DNA of 64,000 nt, taken from contig NZ_CP014839.1 in assembly GCF_001931675.1 (NCBI RefSeq), positions 930,001 through 994,000 on the forward strand. The letters run 5' to 3'. A program made the translations under genes and the position numbers. Below are positions 1-8,071 of the stretch, piece by piece. Numbering within the stretch: the first letter of the stretch is position 1; every line of letters starts with the position of its first letter. The notes under the pieces are model-generated. The model saw only the letters and a list, made by a program, of their open reading frames with translations. It searched no databases and had not been told where the DNA came from. Origin of the DNA: Pandoraea thiooxydans. GTDB taxonomy: Bacteria > Pseudomonadota > Gammaproteobacteria > Burkholderiales > Burkholderiaceae.

Positions 1-1
1 C

Positions 2-547
2 GGCATGCTGGTGTTCGCCATGCTGGCGGTGTTCGTGGCGGGGCTGATGATCGGCCGCACGCCGGAGTATCTCGGCAAGAAGATCGAATCCTTCGAAATG
101 AAGATGGTGTCGGTGGCCGTCCTGATGACGCCGCTGCTGGTGCTGCTCGGCACCTCGCTTGCCGTGCTGGCCGGTGCCGGCAAGGCCGGCGTGGCCAATC
201 CCGGCACGCACGGCTTCTCGGAAATCCTGTACGCCTTCAGTTCGGCCGCCAACAACAACGGCAGCGCATTCGCGGGCCTGTCGGCCAATACGCCCTTCTA
301 TGACGTGACGCTGGCAGTCGCGATGTGGTTCGGCCGCATGTGGGTGATCGTGCCGGTGCTGGCGATGGCTGGCGCGCTCGCGCGCAAGAAGCGCATCGCG
401 CCGACGGGCGGCACCTTGCCCACGCACGGGCCGCTGTTCGTCGTGCTGCTGCTGGGCACGCTGCTGCTGGTCGGCGCGTTGACGTATGTGCCGGCCCTGG
501 CCCTGGGCCCGATCGCCGAGCATCTGCAAATGCTCGGTGTGCACTGA
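2..547 (+). CDS. kdpA: KdpA, potassium-binding/translocating subunit of the Kdp K+ ATPase (3' part only)
   Basis: The gene enters from the left edge, so only the C-terminal ~180 residues are visible. KdpA is the K+-selective channel-like subunit of the high-affinity KdpFABC transporter in the inner membrane. The fragment has the family's late selectivity-loop region ([15 protein letters not shown]) and at least three hydrophobic helices, and ends LQMLGVH before TGA. kdpB follows after 14 bp with its own ribosome binding site. Identification is secure from the order kdpA-B-C-D-E. The in-frame ATG at 5 is internal, not the start. Confidence 0.95.
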   Translation, partial: GMLVFAMLAVFVAGLMIGRTPEYLGKKIESFEMKMVSVAVLMTPLLVLLGTSLAVLAGAGKAGVANPGTHGFSEILYAFSSAANNNGSAFAGLSANTPFYDVTLAVAMWFGRMWVIVPVLAMAGALARKKRIAPTGGTLPTHGPLFVVLLLGTLLLVGALTYVPALALGPIAEHLQMLGVH

Positions 548-561
548 ATTCGAGGAGTGTC

Positions 562-2676
562 ATGAATCAATCATCCACGACGGGCGCCACACTGCCGTCG
601 AAAACCGTCGCCCGTGCCATGTTCGATGCCCCGATCTTGCGTGCCGCGGTCGTCGATTCGTTCCGCAAACTCGACCCGCGGGTGCAAGCCCGCAATCCGG
701 TAATGTTTGTCGCCTATGCCGGCAGCATCCTGAGCACGGCACTGCTGGGCTTGGCCATCGCCGGCCATGGCGAGGCGTCGACCGGCTTTATCCTCGCGGT
801 GGCTTTATGGCTGTGGTTCACCGTGCTGTTCGCCAACTTCGCCGAGGCGCTGGCCGAGGGCCGCAGCAAGGCGCAGGCGGCCTCGCTGCGGCATGCCAAG
901 AAGAACGTTCCGGCCAAGAAGATCAACGGCACTGCGCGTGACGATGAAATTATGCTGATCGACAGCGCCAGCCTGCGCAAGGGCGACTGCGTGCTGGTCG
1001 AGGCGGGCGATACGATGCCGGCCGACGGTGAAGTCATCGACGGCGTCGCCTCGATCGACGAGAGCGCCATCACCGGCGAATCGGCGCCGGTGATTCGGGA
1101 GTCGGGCGGCGATTTCACGGCGGTGACCGGCGGCACGCGCGTGCTGTCCGACTGGCTGGTAATGCGCGTGACGGCCAATCCCGGCGAATCGTTCCTCGAT
1201 CGCATGATTGCCATGGTCGAGGGCGCCAAGCGCCAAAAGACGCCCAACGAGATCGCCCTGACGATTCTGCTGGTGGCCCTGACGATCGTGCTGTTGCTGG
1301 CCACGGCCACGTTGTTGCCGTTCTCGCTGTTCAGTGTCGAAGTCACGCGGCTCGGCGCCCCGGTGACGATCACCGTGTTGGTCGCGCTGCTGGTGTGCCT
1401 GATACCGACCACCATCGGTGGGCTGCTGTCGGCCATTGGCGTGGCCGGAATGAGCCGCATGATGCAATCGAACGTGATCGCTACGTCCGGACGGGCGGTC
1501 GAGGCCGCCGGCGACGTCGACGTGCTGTTGCTGGACAAGACCGGCACGATCACGCTGGGCAATCGCCAGGCTTCCGCGTTTTTTCCGGCGCCGGGCGTGA
1601 CCGAGCAAGCGCTGGCTGACGCGGCCCAGTTGGCCTCGCTGGCCGACGAAACCCCCGAGGGGCGCAGCATCGTCGTGCTGGCCAAACAGCGCTTCAATTT
1701 GCGGCAGCGGGAGATGAACGCACTGCACGCCGAGTTCATCCCGTTCACGGCGCAAACGCGCATGAGCGGCGTCGATCTGGCCGAGCGCAGGATTCGCAAG
1801 GGGGCGGCCGACGCCGTGCGCCAATCCGTGCTGGCGGCCGGCGGCGTTTATCCGAGCCTGGTGGCGGCGGCGGTCGACGACGTGGCGCGGCGTGGCAGCA
1901 CGCCGCTGGTGGTGGCCGAGTATGCCGGCGAGGGCGCGCGCGTGCTGGGGGTGATCGAGCTCAAGGACATCGTCAAGGGCGGCATCCGGGAGCGCTTTGC
2001 CGAACTGCGCCGCATGGGGATCAAGACGATCATGGTGACGGGCGACAACCGCCTGACCGCTGCCGCGATTGCCGCCGAGGCGGGGGTGGACGACTTCCTG
2101 GCAGAGGCCACGCCCGAGACCAAGCTGGCCACGATCCGTCAGCACCAGGCCGACGGCAAGCTGGTGGCGATGACCGGGGACGGTACCAACGACGCGCCGG
2201 CGCTCGCGCAGGCCGATGTCGCAGTGGTGATGAACACCGGCACTCAGGCGGCCAAGGAAGCCGGAAACATGGTCGATCTCGATTCGAATCCGACCAAGCT
2301 GATCGAAATCGTCGAGATCGGCAAGCAGATGCTGATGACGCGCGGCAGCCTGACGACCTTCAGCATCGCCAACGACGTGGCGAAGTATTTCGCCATCATT
2401 CCGGCGGCATTCGCCACCACCTATCCGCAACTCAATGCGCTCAACGTGATGCATCTGGCGAGCCCCGCCTCGGCCATCATGTCGGCGGTGATTTTCAATG
2501 CGCTGGTCATCATTTTCCTGATCCCGCTCGCACTCCGGGGCGTGGTCTACCGGCCGTTGGGCGCAACCACGCTGCTGCGCCGCAATCTGCTGATCTATGG
2601 CCTGGGCGGCATCGTCGTGCCGTTCATCGGCATCAAACTGATCGACGTGGTGTTGAGCCTGCTCGGCTTGACGTGA
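562..2676 (+). CDS. kdpB: KdpB, catalytic P-type ATPase subunit of the Kdp K+ transporter
   Basis: 704 residues. KdpB hydrolyses ATP to drive K+ uptake through KdpA. Visible motifs are the actuator TGES (about residues 171-174), the phosphorylation site DKTGT (Asp325) and the hinge motif GDGTNDAP (539-546), with hydrophobic helices at the N-terminus, around 240-290 and at the C-terminus. The reading frame is open upstream to 325, but ATG 562 is chosen because an AGGAG-type site (551-558) lies just before it, it follows the kdpA stop, and the protein then has normal family length. Part of the kdpABCDE operon. Confidence 0.97.
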   Translation: MNQSSTTGATLPSKTVARAMFDAPILRAAVVDSFRKLDPRVQARNPVMFVAYAGSILSTALLGLAIAGHGEASTGFILAVALWLWFTVLFANFAEALAEGRSKAQAASLRHAKKNVPAKKINGTARDDEIMLIDSASLRKGDCVLVEAGDTMPADGEVIDGVASIDESAITGESAPVIRESGGDFTAVTGGTRVLSDWLVMRVTANPGESFLDRMIAMVEGAKRQKTPNEIALTILLVALTIVLLLATATLLPFSLFSVEVTRLGAPVTITVLVALLVCLIPTTIGGLLSAIGVAGMSRMMQSNVIATSGRAVEAAGDVDVLLLDKTGTITLGNRQASAFFPAPGVTEQALADAAQLASLADETPEGRSIVVLAKQRFNLRQREMNALHAEFIPFTAQTRMSGVDLAERRIRKGAADAVRQSVLAAGGVYPSLVAAAVDDVARRGSTPLVVAEYAGEGARVLGVIELKDIVKGGIRERFAELRRMGIKTIMVTGDNRLTAAAIAAEAGVDDFLAEATPETKLATIRQHQADGKLVAMTGDGTNDAPALAQADVAVVMNTGTQAAKEAGNMVDLDSNPTKLIEIVEIGKQMLMTRGSLTTFSIANDVAKYFAIIPAAFATTYPQLNALNVMHLASPASAIMSAVIFNALVIIFLIPLALRGVVYRPLGATTLLRRNLLIYGLGGIVVPFIGIKLIDVVLSLLGLT

Positions 2677-2701
2677 TTTCCGCACTCGCTTAGGCATTCA
2701 C

Positions 2702-3289
2702 ATGAAAACTCTCTGGCGACCGATGGCGACGCTGTTCGTTGCGTTGAGCCTGCTCACAGGCGTGCTGTATCCGCTGCTGATAACCGGTATCGGCCGCGCG
2801 GTATTTGCGCGGCAGGCCGCCGGCAGCCTGGTGTTCCGCGACGGGCAGCCGATCGGCTCGACGTTGATCGGTCAAAATTTTGACCGACCCGGCTACTTCT
2901 GGGGACGGCTTTCGGCGACCGCGCCGATGCCCTACAACGGCGACGCCTCGGGCGGCTCCAATGACGGACCGCTGAACCCGGCACTGGTGGCGGCCGCGAA
3001 AGCGCGCATCGCGGCGCTGCGAGCGGCCGATCCGGGCAACGCCGCGCCGGTGCCGGTGGATCTGGTGACCGCCTCGGGCAGCGGCCTGGATCCGCAGATC
3101 AGTCCGGCCGCGGCCGACTATCAGGCCGCGCGCGTGGCCCGCGCCCGGCACTTGCCGCTGGCCGAGGTGCAGGCGCTGATCCGGCGCTATACGGCGGGAC
3201 GGCAGTTGGGCATACTGGGCGAGCCGACGGTCAATGTGCTGGCGCTGAATCTGGCGCTCGATGCGCTCGGCGCGAAAAGCGCCGGCTGA
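2702..3289 (+). CDS. kdpC: KdpC, accessory subunit of the Kdp K+ transporter
   Basis: 195 residues, normal for KdpC. One N-terminal membrane helix (about residues 7-27) is followed by a periplasmic domain with the family pattern [19 protein letters not shown], then [14 protein letters not shown] and SNDGPLNP, and a C-terminal [20 protein letters not shown] segment. KdpC stabilises the KdpA-KdpB complex and raises apparent ATP affinity. It lies 25 bp after kdpB and 36 bp before kdpD, on the same strand. Confidence 0.97.
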   Translation: MKTLWRPMATLFVALSLLTGVLYPLLITGIGRAVFARQAAGSLVFRDGQPIGSTLIGQNFDRPGYFWGRLSATAPMPYNGDASGGSNDGPLNPALVAAAKARIAALRAADPGNAAPVPVDLVTASGSGLDPQISPAAADYQAARVARARHLPLAEVQALIRRYTAGRQLGILGEPTVNVLALNLALDALGAKSAG

Positions 3290-3325
3290 CGCGCGTGTGC
3301 GGACCCTCTCTCATTGGCTGACTTC

Positions 3326-6106
3326 ATGGAACGTCCCGATCCCGATGAACTGCTCGACAAGTTGCAGCGCGACGAAGCCAGGCAGCAGCGCGGGTATTTG
3401 AAGGTATTCTTCGGCGCCTGTGCCGGGGTGGGGAAAACCTATGCGATGCTGCTCGCCGCGCGCAAGCTGCGCGACGAGGGGAGCGACGTGGTGGTCGGGA
3501 TCGTCGAGACGCATGGACGGGAGGAGACTGCGCGACTGCTCGACGGGCTCGAGTCGATAGCGCCGCGGCAGGTCGATTATCGCGGCCGCCGCATGAACGA
3601 ATTCGACCTGGACGCGACGCTGGCTCGCCATCCTGCGGTGGTGCTGATCGACGAGCTGGCGCACAGCAACCTGCCGGGCTCGCGCCACCTCAAGCGCTGG
3701 CAGGATGTCGAGGAGTTGCTCAGCGCCGGCGTCGACGTCTACACCACGGTCAACGTACAGCACCTGGAACGGCTCAATGACGTGGTCGGGCAAATCACCG
3801 GCATTCGCGTGTGGGAGACGGTGCCCGATCGGGTGTTCGATCTGGCCGATGAAGTCAAGCTGGTCGACCTGCCGCCCGAGGAGTTGCTCGAACGCTTGCG
3901 CGAGGGCAAGGTATATCTGCCGCACCAGGCCGAAAACGCGATCCGCAATTTCTTTCGCAAGGGCAACCTGATCGCGCTGCGCGAGCTGGCGTTGCGCCGC
4001 ACGGCCGATCGGGTCGATGCCCAGATGCGCGAGTATCGCGCCGACCAGTCGATCAGCCGCGTATGGCAAGCGCGGGAGCGCCTGCTGGTATGCGTCGGTC
4101 CAGGGCCCGAGGCGGCCACGCTGGTGCGTTCGGCGGCGCGGCTGGCCGCCAGCCTGAAGGCGGACTGGCTTGCGGTGTATGTGGAGACGCCGCGCCTGCA
4201 GCGCCTGCCGGCGTCGCGCCGCGGGCCGGCGATCAGGGCGATCAAGGCGCTCAAGCTGGCTCAGGAACTTGGCGCGGAAACCGCCACGCTCGACGGCGCC
4301 GATGTGGCGGCGACGCTGCTCGGCTATGCGCAGGTGCGTAACGTGTCGAAATTGGTGCTCGGCGCGTCGTCTGCCCGCCGGCGTTGGCAATTCTGGCGTA
4401 AGCCCTTGTCGGAGCAGCTGGCGCACAGATCGACCGAATCCGACGTGTATGTGATTCGGCGCGAGCTCGAGCATGCGCCCGCATCGGCCAGCACGGAGGC
4501 CAGCGCCGAGAGCGGCCTCGTTGGCGAAATGCCGCAGGCCAGGTGGGGCAGCCCGCTCAGTGCTTACGGCTGGGCTGCGGCCGCGTGCGGGGCGATGACG
4601 CTGGTGGCTGCGTCACTGGTGCCGTTTCTCGAGCTGTCGAACGTGGTCATGCTGTATCTGTTGTGCGTGATCCTGGCGGCCATGCGCCTGGGGCGGGGGC
4701 CGAGCGTGCTGATCTCGTTTCTGAGCGTGATGGCGTTCGACTTCTTTTTCGTGCCGCCGAAATTTTCCTTTTCGGTCTCGGACACCCAATACCTGCTGAC
4801 CTTCGCCGTGATGCTCACGGTAGCGCTGGTGACCAGTCACTTGACCACCAGCCTGCATCAGCAGGCGCGCGTGGCGACCTGGCGCGAGCGACGGACCGCG
4901 GCGATGTACGCGATGGCGCGCGAGCTGGCCGCGGCGCTGACCACCGCGCAGATTCTGGAGATCGGCGAGCGCCACGTCCGCGAAGTGTTTCAGGCGAGGG
5001 TGGCACTGCTGCTGCCCGACAGCAGCGCGAAGGTCCGCCAGCCGGTGGAGGATGCCGACCCGGCTCACCTGCCGGCCCATCTCGACGAGGATGTCGCGCA
5101 ATGGGTGTACGACCAGCAAAAGCCCGCCGGCATGGGCACCGACACGTTGCCAGCGGCCGATGCGCTGTATGTGCCGCTGCGCGCGCCGATGCGCACGCGC
5201 GGCGTACTGGCGCTGGCGCCCCGGAACGCCCGGCAGTTCGCGGTGCCCGAGCAGCAGCGCCTGCTCGATACGTTTGCCGCGCAGATTGCCCTGGCGCTCG
5301 AGCGCGTGCATTACGTCGAGATCGCTCAGGACGCGCTGGTCAATATGGAATCCGAGCGCCTGCGCAATTCGCTGTTATCGGCAATTTCGCATGATCTGCG
5401 TACCCCGTTGACTGCCATCGTGGGCTTTGCCAGCATGCTCGCGCGTGACGAGCGTTTGCCGAATCAGACGCGCGCCGAGTTGATCGAAGCGTTATATGAA
5501 GAAGCGTTGCGCATGAACGGGTTGGTCACGAATCTGCTCGATATGGCTCGCCTGCAGGCCGGCGGCGTGCCGCTGAACAAGCAATGGCAGATGCTGGAAG
5601 AAGTGATTGGCACGGCGCTGCGGGCCTGCCGGTTGCCGCTGGCCGAGCATGACGTCAAGGTGATGTTGGCGCCGGGGTTGCCGCTGCTCAATTTCGACGC
5701 CGTTCTGCTCGAGCGCCTGTTCACCAATTTGCTGGAGAACGCGGCCAAGTACACGCCGCCGGGCTCCAGCATAGAAATCGACGTGCGGCGCGCCGGCGAC
5801 CAGGTGCTCGCCACCATTACCGATAACGGGCCTGGACTGCCGCCGGGCATGGAGGCGCGGGTGTTCGACAAGTTCACGCGCGGCGAAACCGAATCGGCCA
5901 AGCCGGGCGTGGGACTGGGGCTGGCGATTTGCCGGGCCATCGCCGAGGCGCACGGCGGTAAAATCAAGGCCGAGAATCTTGCCGGCCGCGGCGCCCGGTT
6001 TATCCTGAGCCTGCCGATCGAGCCGATGCCGGCCGAGATGGATGTCGCCGCCTGGTCGGGCGAGCCGTCCACTGAATTCCAGTCACCCGCAAGCGAACAT
6101 GAGTGA
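3326..6106 (+). CDS. kdpD: KdpD, turgor/K+-sensing histidine kinase
   Basis: 926 residues from ATG 3326 (an in-frame TTG at 3314 would add four). Domain order matches E. coli KdpD: cytoplasmic sensor with Walker-A GACAGVGKT (residues 30-38) and DELAHSN; a Usp-like domain; four clustered membrane helices near 410-510; a GAF-like region; then the kinase core with H-box SHDLRTPLT (His689), N-box LLENAAKYTPPG, DNGPGLPPG and GVGLGLAI. It phosphorylates KdpE to switch on kdp transcription under K+ limitation. The stop overlaps the kdpE start by 8 bp, suggesting coupled translation. No good Shine-Dalgarno is visible for either start. Confidence 0.96.
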   Translation: MERPDPDELLDKLQRDEARQQRGYLKVFFGACAGVGKTYAMLLAARKLRDEGSDVVVGIVETHGREETARLLDGLESIAPRQVDYRGRRMNEFDLDATLARHPAVVLIDELAHSNLPGSRHLKRWQDVEELLSAGVDVYTTVNVQHLERLNDVVGQITGIRVWETVPDRVFDLADEVKLVDLPPEELLERLREGKVYLPHQAENAIRNFFRKGNLIALRELALRRTADRVDAQMREYRADQSISRVWQARERLLVCVGPGPEAATLVRSAARLAASLKADWLAVYVETPRLQRLPASRRGPAIRAIKALKLAQELGAETATLDGADVAATLLGYAQVRNVSKLVLGASSARRRWQFWRKPLSEQLAHRSTESDVYVIRRELEHAPASASTEASAESGLVGEMPQARWGSPLSAYGWAAAACGAMTLVAASLVPFLELSNVVMLYLLCVILAAMRLGRGPSVLISFLSVMAFDFFFVPPKFSFSVSDTQYLLTFAVMLTVALVTSHLTTSLHQQARVATWRERRTAAMYAMARELAAALTTAQILEIGERHVREVFQARVALLLPDSSAKVRQPVEDADPAHLPAHLDEDVAQWVYDQQKPAGMGTDTLPAADALYVPLRAPMRTRGVLALAPRNARQFAVPEQQRLLDTFAAQIALALERVHYVEIAQDALVNMESERLRNSLLSAISHDLRTPLTAIVGFASMLARDERLPNQTRAELIEALYEEALRMNGLVTNLLDMARLQAGGVPLNKQWQMLEEVIGTALRACRLPLAEHDVKVMLAPGLPLLNFDAVLLERLFTNLLENAAKYTPPGSSIEIDVRRAGDQVLATITDNGPGLPPGMEARVFDKFTRGETESAKPGVGLGLAICRAIAEAHGGKIKAENLAGRGARFILSLPIEPMPAEMDVAAWSGEPSTEFQSPASEHE

Positions 6107-6806
6107 GCCGTCAGTATCGGTGGTGGTCATCGAAGACGAAAAGCAGATCCGCCGTTTTCTGCGGGCTTCGCTCGAGGCCGAGGGCATGCAGGTCCATGAG
6201 GCCGACACGGGCCGCCAGGGCCTGATCGAGGCGGCCACGCGCAAGCCGGATCTGGCGATCGTCGACCTGGGACTGCCCGATATCGACGGGCTCGAGGTCA
6301 TCCGGGAACTGCGCACCTGGAGCGCGTTGCCGATCATCGTCCTGTCGGCGCGCAGCGAGGAGCGCGAGAAGGTCGCGGCGCTGGACGCCGGGGCCGACGA
6401 TTATCTGAGCAAGCCGTTCGGCGTGTCGGAATTGCTGGCACGCATCCGCGCCCAGTTGCGCCGGCATTATCGCGCCGGCAGTGCGTCCGAGGCACAGGGC
6501 GAGTCGTTCGCCTTCGGCGACATCGAGCTTGACCTGGTGCGGCGCCGCGTCGTGCGTGGCGGCGTGGCGATCCACCTCACGCCGATCGAGTACCGCCTGC
6601 TCGTTACACTGGTGCGCCACGCAGGGCGCGTGTTGACGCACCGCCAGTTGCTCAAGGAGGTGTGGGGGCCGTCGCACGTCGACAGTAACCATTATCTGCG
6701 CATCTACATGGGCCATTTGCGGCAGAAGCTGGAAGTCGATCCGGCTCAGCCGAGGCATATCCTGACCGAGACGGGCGTGGGCTACCGGCTCGAGGTCGAC
6801 GCTTAG
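6099..6806 (+). CDS. kdpE: KdpE, OmpR-type response regulator of kdp
   Basis: 235 residues. Receiver domain with the acidic pair in VVIEDEKQIRR, phospho-acceptor Asp56 (AIVDLGLPD) and Lys in SKPFG, then a winged-helix domain ending in ILTETGVGYRLE. Start ATG 6099 lies inside the end of kdpD (ATGAGTGA overlap); an open frame upstream to 6042 is only kdpD coding shadow. KdpE activates the kdp promoter after phosphorylation by KdpD. That promoter lies left of this window. Confidence 0.96.
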   Translation: MSEPSVSVVVIEDEKQIRRFLRASLEAEGMQVHEADTGRQGLIEAATRKPDLAIVDLGLPDIDGLEVIRELRTWSALPIIVLSARSEEREKVAALDAGADDYLSKPFGVSELLARIRAQLRRHYRAGSASEAQGESFAFGDIELDLVRRRVVRGGVAIHLTPIEYRLLVTLVRHAGRVLTHRQLLKEVWGPSHVDSNHYLRIYMGHLRQKLEVDPAQPRHILTETGVGYRLEVDA

Positions 6807-6819
6807 CACCCTCCAGCTT

Positions 6820-6828
6820 TGCTAGAAT
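6820..6828 (+). promoter_or_regulatory. Extended -10 promoter for the SMR exporter gene
   Basis: TGCTAGAAT matches the extended -10 consensus TGnTATAAT at all but one -10 base. No convincing -35 is seen, which is usual for extended -10 promoters. Transcription would start near 6834, giving a ~95-nt leader before the ATG at 6930. It lies 13 bp after the kdpE stop, so the exporter need not depend on kdp read-through. Confidence 0.6.
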
Positions 6829-6833
6829 GTGCC

Positions 6834-6929
6834 CGGTTCGTTCAGCGCGGAGCGAACCGACGGCGGGATGGCCCGTGCGTCGCCTCATCATTCGCGGGGA
6901 CAGCCCCGGATTTTCAGTCGGAGGCTGTC
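6834..6929 (+). promoter_or_regulatory. Structured 5' leader of the SMR exporter gene (possible riboregulator)
   Basis: Three hairpins can be drawn: GGTTCG/CGAACC (6835-6840 with 6853-6858), a nested GACG..CGGG/CCCG..CGTC stem (6859-6881), and CGGGG/CCCCG with a 4-nt loop (6895-6908) followed by GATTTTC. The third looks like a weak terminator just before the Shine-Dalgarno GTCGGAGG (6918-6925). Gdx/SugE exporters are often under guanidine riboswitches, but I could not fit this leader to the guanidine-I, -II or -III consensus, so only 'structured leader' is supported. Confidence 0.35.
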
Positions 6930-7247
6930 ATGGCCTGGATTCTCCTTCTCCTCGCCGGTTGCTTCGAAGTCGCCTGGGCCGTCGGCCTCAAATATTCGCA
7001 CGGCTTCTCCCGTTTGTGGCCATCCATATTGACGATCATCGGCATGGTGGCCAGCGTTTGGCTGCTGGCGCTGGCCATGCGTACGCTGCCGCTGGGTACC
7101 GCCTATGCGATATGGACCGGTATCGGTGCGATCGGCTCGTTCGTGCTTGGCATCATGCTGTTTGGCGAGGCGCTCAGCGCGGCCCGCCTGGGCAGCGCGG
7201 TGCTGATTTTCGCGGGTCTGATCGGCCTGAAACTGTCGGCCGCGTAG
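6930..7247 (+). CDS. sugE: SMR-family exporter, Gdx/SugE type (guanidinium exporter)
   Basis: 105 residues, four transmembrane helices. Glu13 in [19 protein letters not shown] is the essential proton/substrate-binding acid of the small multidrug resistance family. The [17 protein letters not shown] stretch and the short C-terminus GLKLSAA fit the Gdx (SugE) subgroup, which exchanges guanidinium for protons, rather than EmrE-type drug exporters. A strong GGAGG lies 6 nt before ATG 6930. The gene stands alone behind its own promoter and leader. The Gdx subtype is inferred from sequence pattern. Confidence 0.85.
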   Translation: MAWILLLLAGCFEVAWAVGLKYSHGFSRLWPSILTIIGMVASVWLLALAMRTLPLGTAYAIWTGIGAIGSFVLGIMLFGEALSAARLGSAVLIFAGLIGLKLSAA

Positions 7248-7461
7248 CGCGGATTCGATGCGGCGTATCCGGCGTATCCGGCGCAGTCCAGGTGCGCTGT
7301 CAGCCCGGCAGCGCCGCTGTCGCGCGGCGATTGCAGGCCGGCGCCTGGCGTGAGAATCCTCTGACTGTTGCCGATAGCACGAAAACCCGTCGAATAGCGC
7401 CTGCACGTCGCGGCGAGCGGGAGCATAATGAAACGCATGTAGGCCTCCTCGCGAGAGAATC

Positions 7462-8064
7462 ATGCTCGAATCCATTGCACTCGGCGCCGGCTTGTCCTGG
7501 GCCAGCGGTCTGCGCTTGTATCTGACCGTGTTTTGCGCCGGCCTGCTGGCTCGGCTGGGGTGGCTGCATTTGCCGCCGACGCTCGAGGTTCTGAGTTCCT
7601 CGTGGGTGATCGGGTTGGCAGGGGTGCTGGCGGTGGTGGAGTTTTTCGCCGACAAGATTCCGGTGGTCGACACCGTGTGGGATGCGGTTCACACGTTCAT
7701 CCGGATTCCGGCCGGTATTTTGCTGGCGGCCGGCGCCATGGGGCAGATGGATCCGGCGGTGACGGTGAGCGCCGGTCTGCTGGGCGGTGCATTGGCCGGT
7801 ACCTCGCACCTGACCAAGGCGGGCACGCGTGCCTTGATCAACACCTCGCCCGAGCCGCTATCCAACCTGGCCGCTTCCGGGGTCGAGGATGTCTCGGCGC
7901 TGGGGGGATTGAGTCTGGCGTTCTTCTCTCCACTGTTGTTCCTGTTGCTTCTGCTGCCGTTTTTGCTGCTGGCGGCCTGGTGGCTGCCCCGGCTGTGGCG
8001 CGGCTGGCGCAGCGCGATCAGCCTGGTCCGGCCGCGGCATGAGGGCGGCGGTTTCCGGGCCTGA
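7462..8064 (+). CDS. DUF4126 family membrane protein
   Basis: 200 residues with repeated hydrophobic segments (roughly 5-30, 45-65, 85-120 and 150-180). The pattern ASGLRLYLTVFCAGLLARLGW, FADKIPVVDTVWDAVHTFIRIPAGILLAAGA and LAGTSHLTKAGTRALINTSPEP is typical of DUF4126. No biochemical role is established for this family. It stops 7 bp before the permease gene that follows, so the two may share a transcript. The 214-bp gap before it holds a tandem GGCGTATCC pair but no gene. Confidence 0.8.
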   Translation: MLESIALGAGLSWASGLRLYLTVFCAGLLARLGWLHLPPTLEVLSSSWVIGLAGVLAVVEFFADKIPVVDTVWDAVHTFIRIPAGILLAAGAMGQMDPAVTVSAGLLGGALAGTSHLTKAGTRALINTSPEPLSNLAASGVEDVSALGGLSLAFFSPLLFLLLLLPFLLLAAWWLPRLWRGWRSAISLVRPRHEGGGFRA

Positions 8065-8071
8065 TGCCGCG

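Noticed and set aside
805-2697. 630-residue minus-strand open frame opposite kdpB
   Set aside because: His/Arg/Gln-rich translation with no family pattern; it is the antisense shadow of a clear P-type ATPase gene in high-GC DNA.
6834-6929. Guanidine riboswitch (ykkC or mini-ykkC) call for the exporter leader
   Set aside because: I could not place the conserved blocks or paired ACGR loops, so I kept only 'structured leader'.
7260-7285. Tandem GGCGTATCC repeat between the exporter and DUF4126 genes
   Set aside because: Only two units; too short to support a function.
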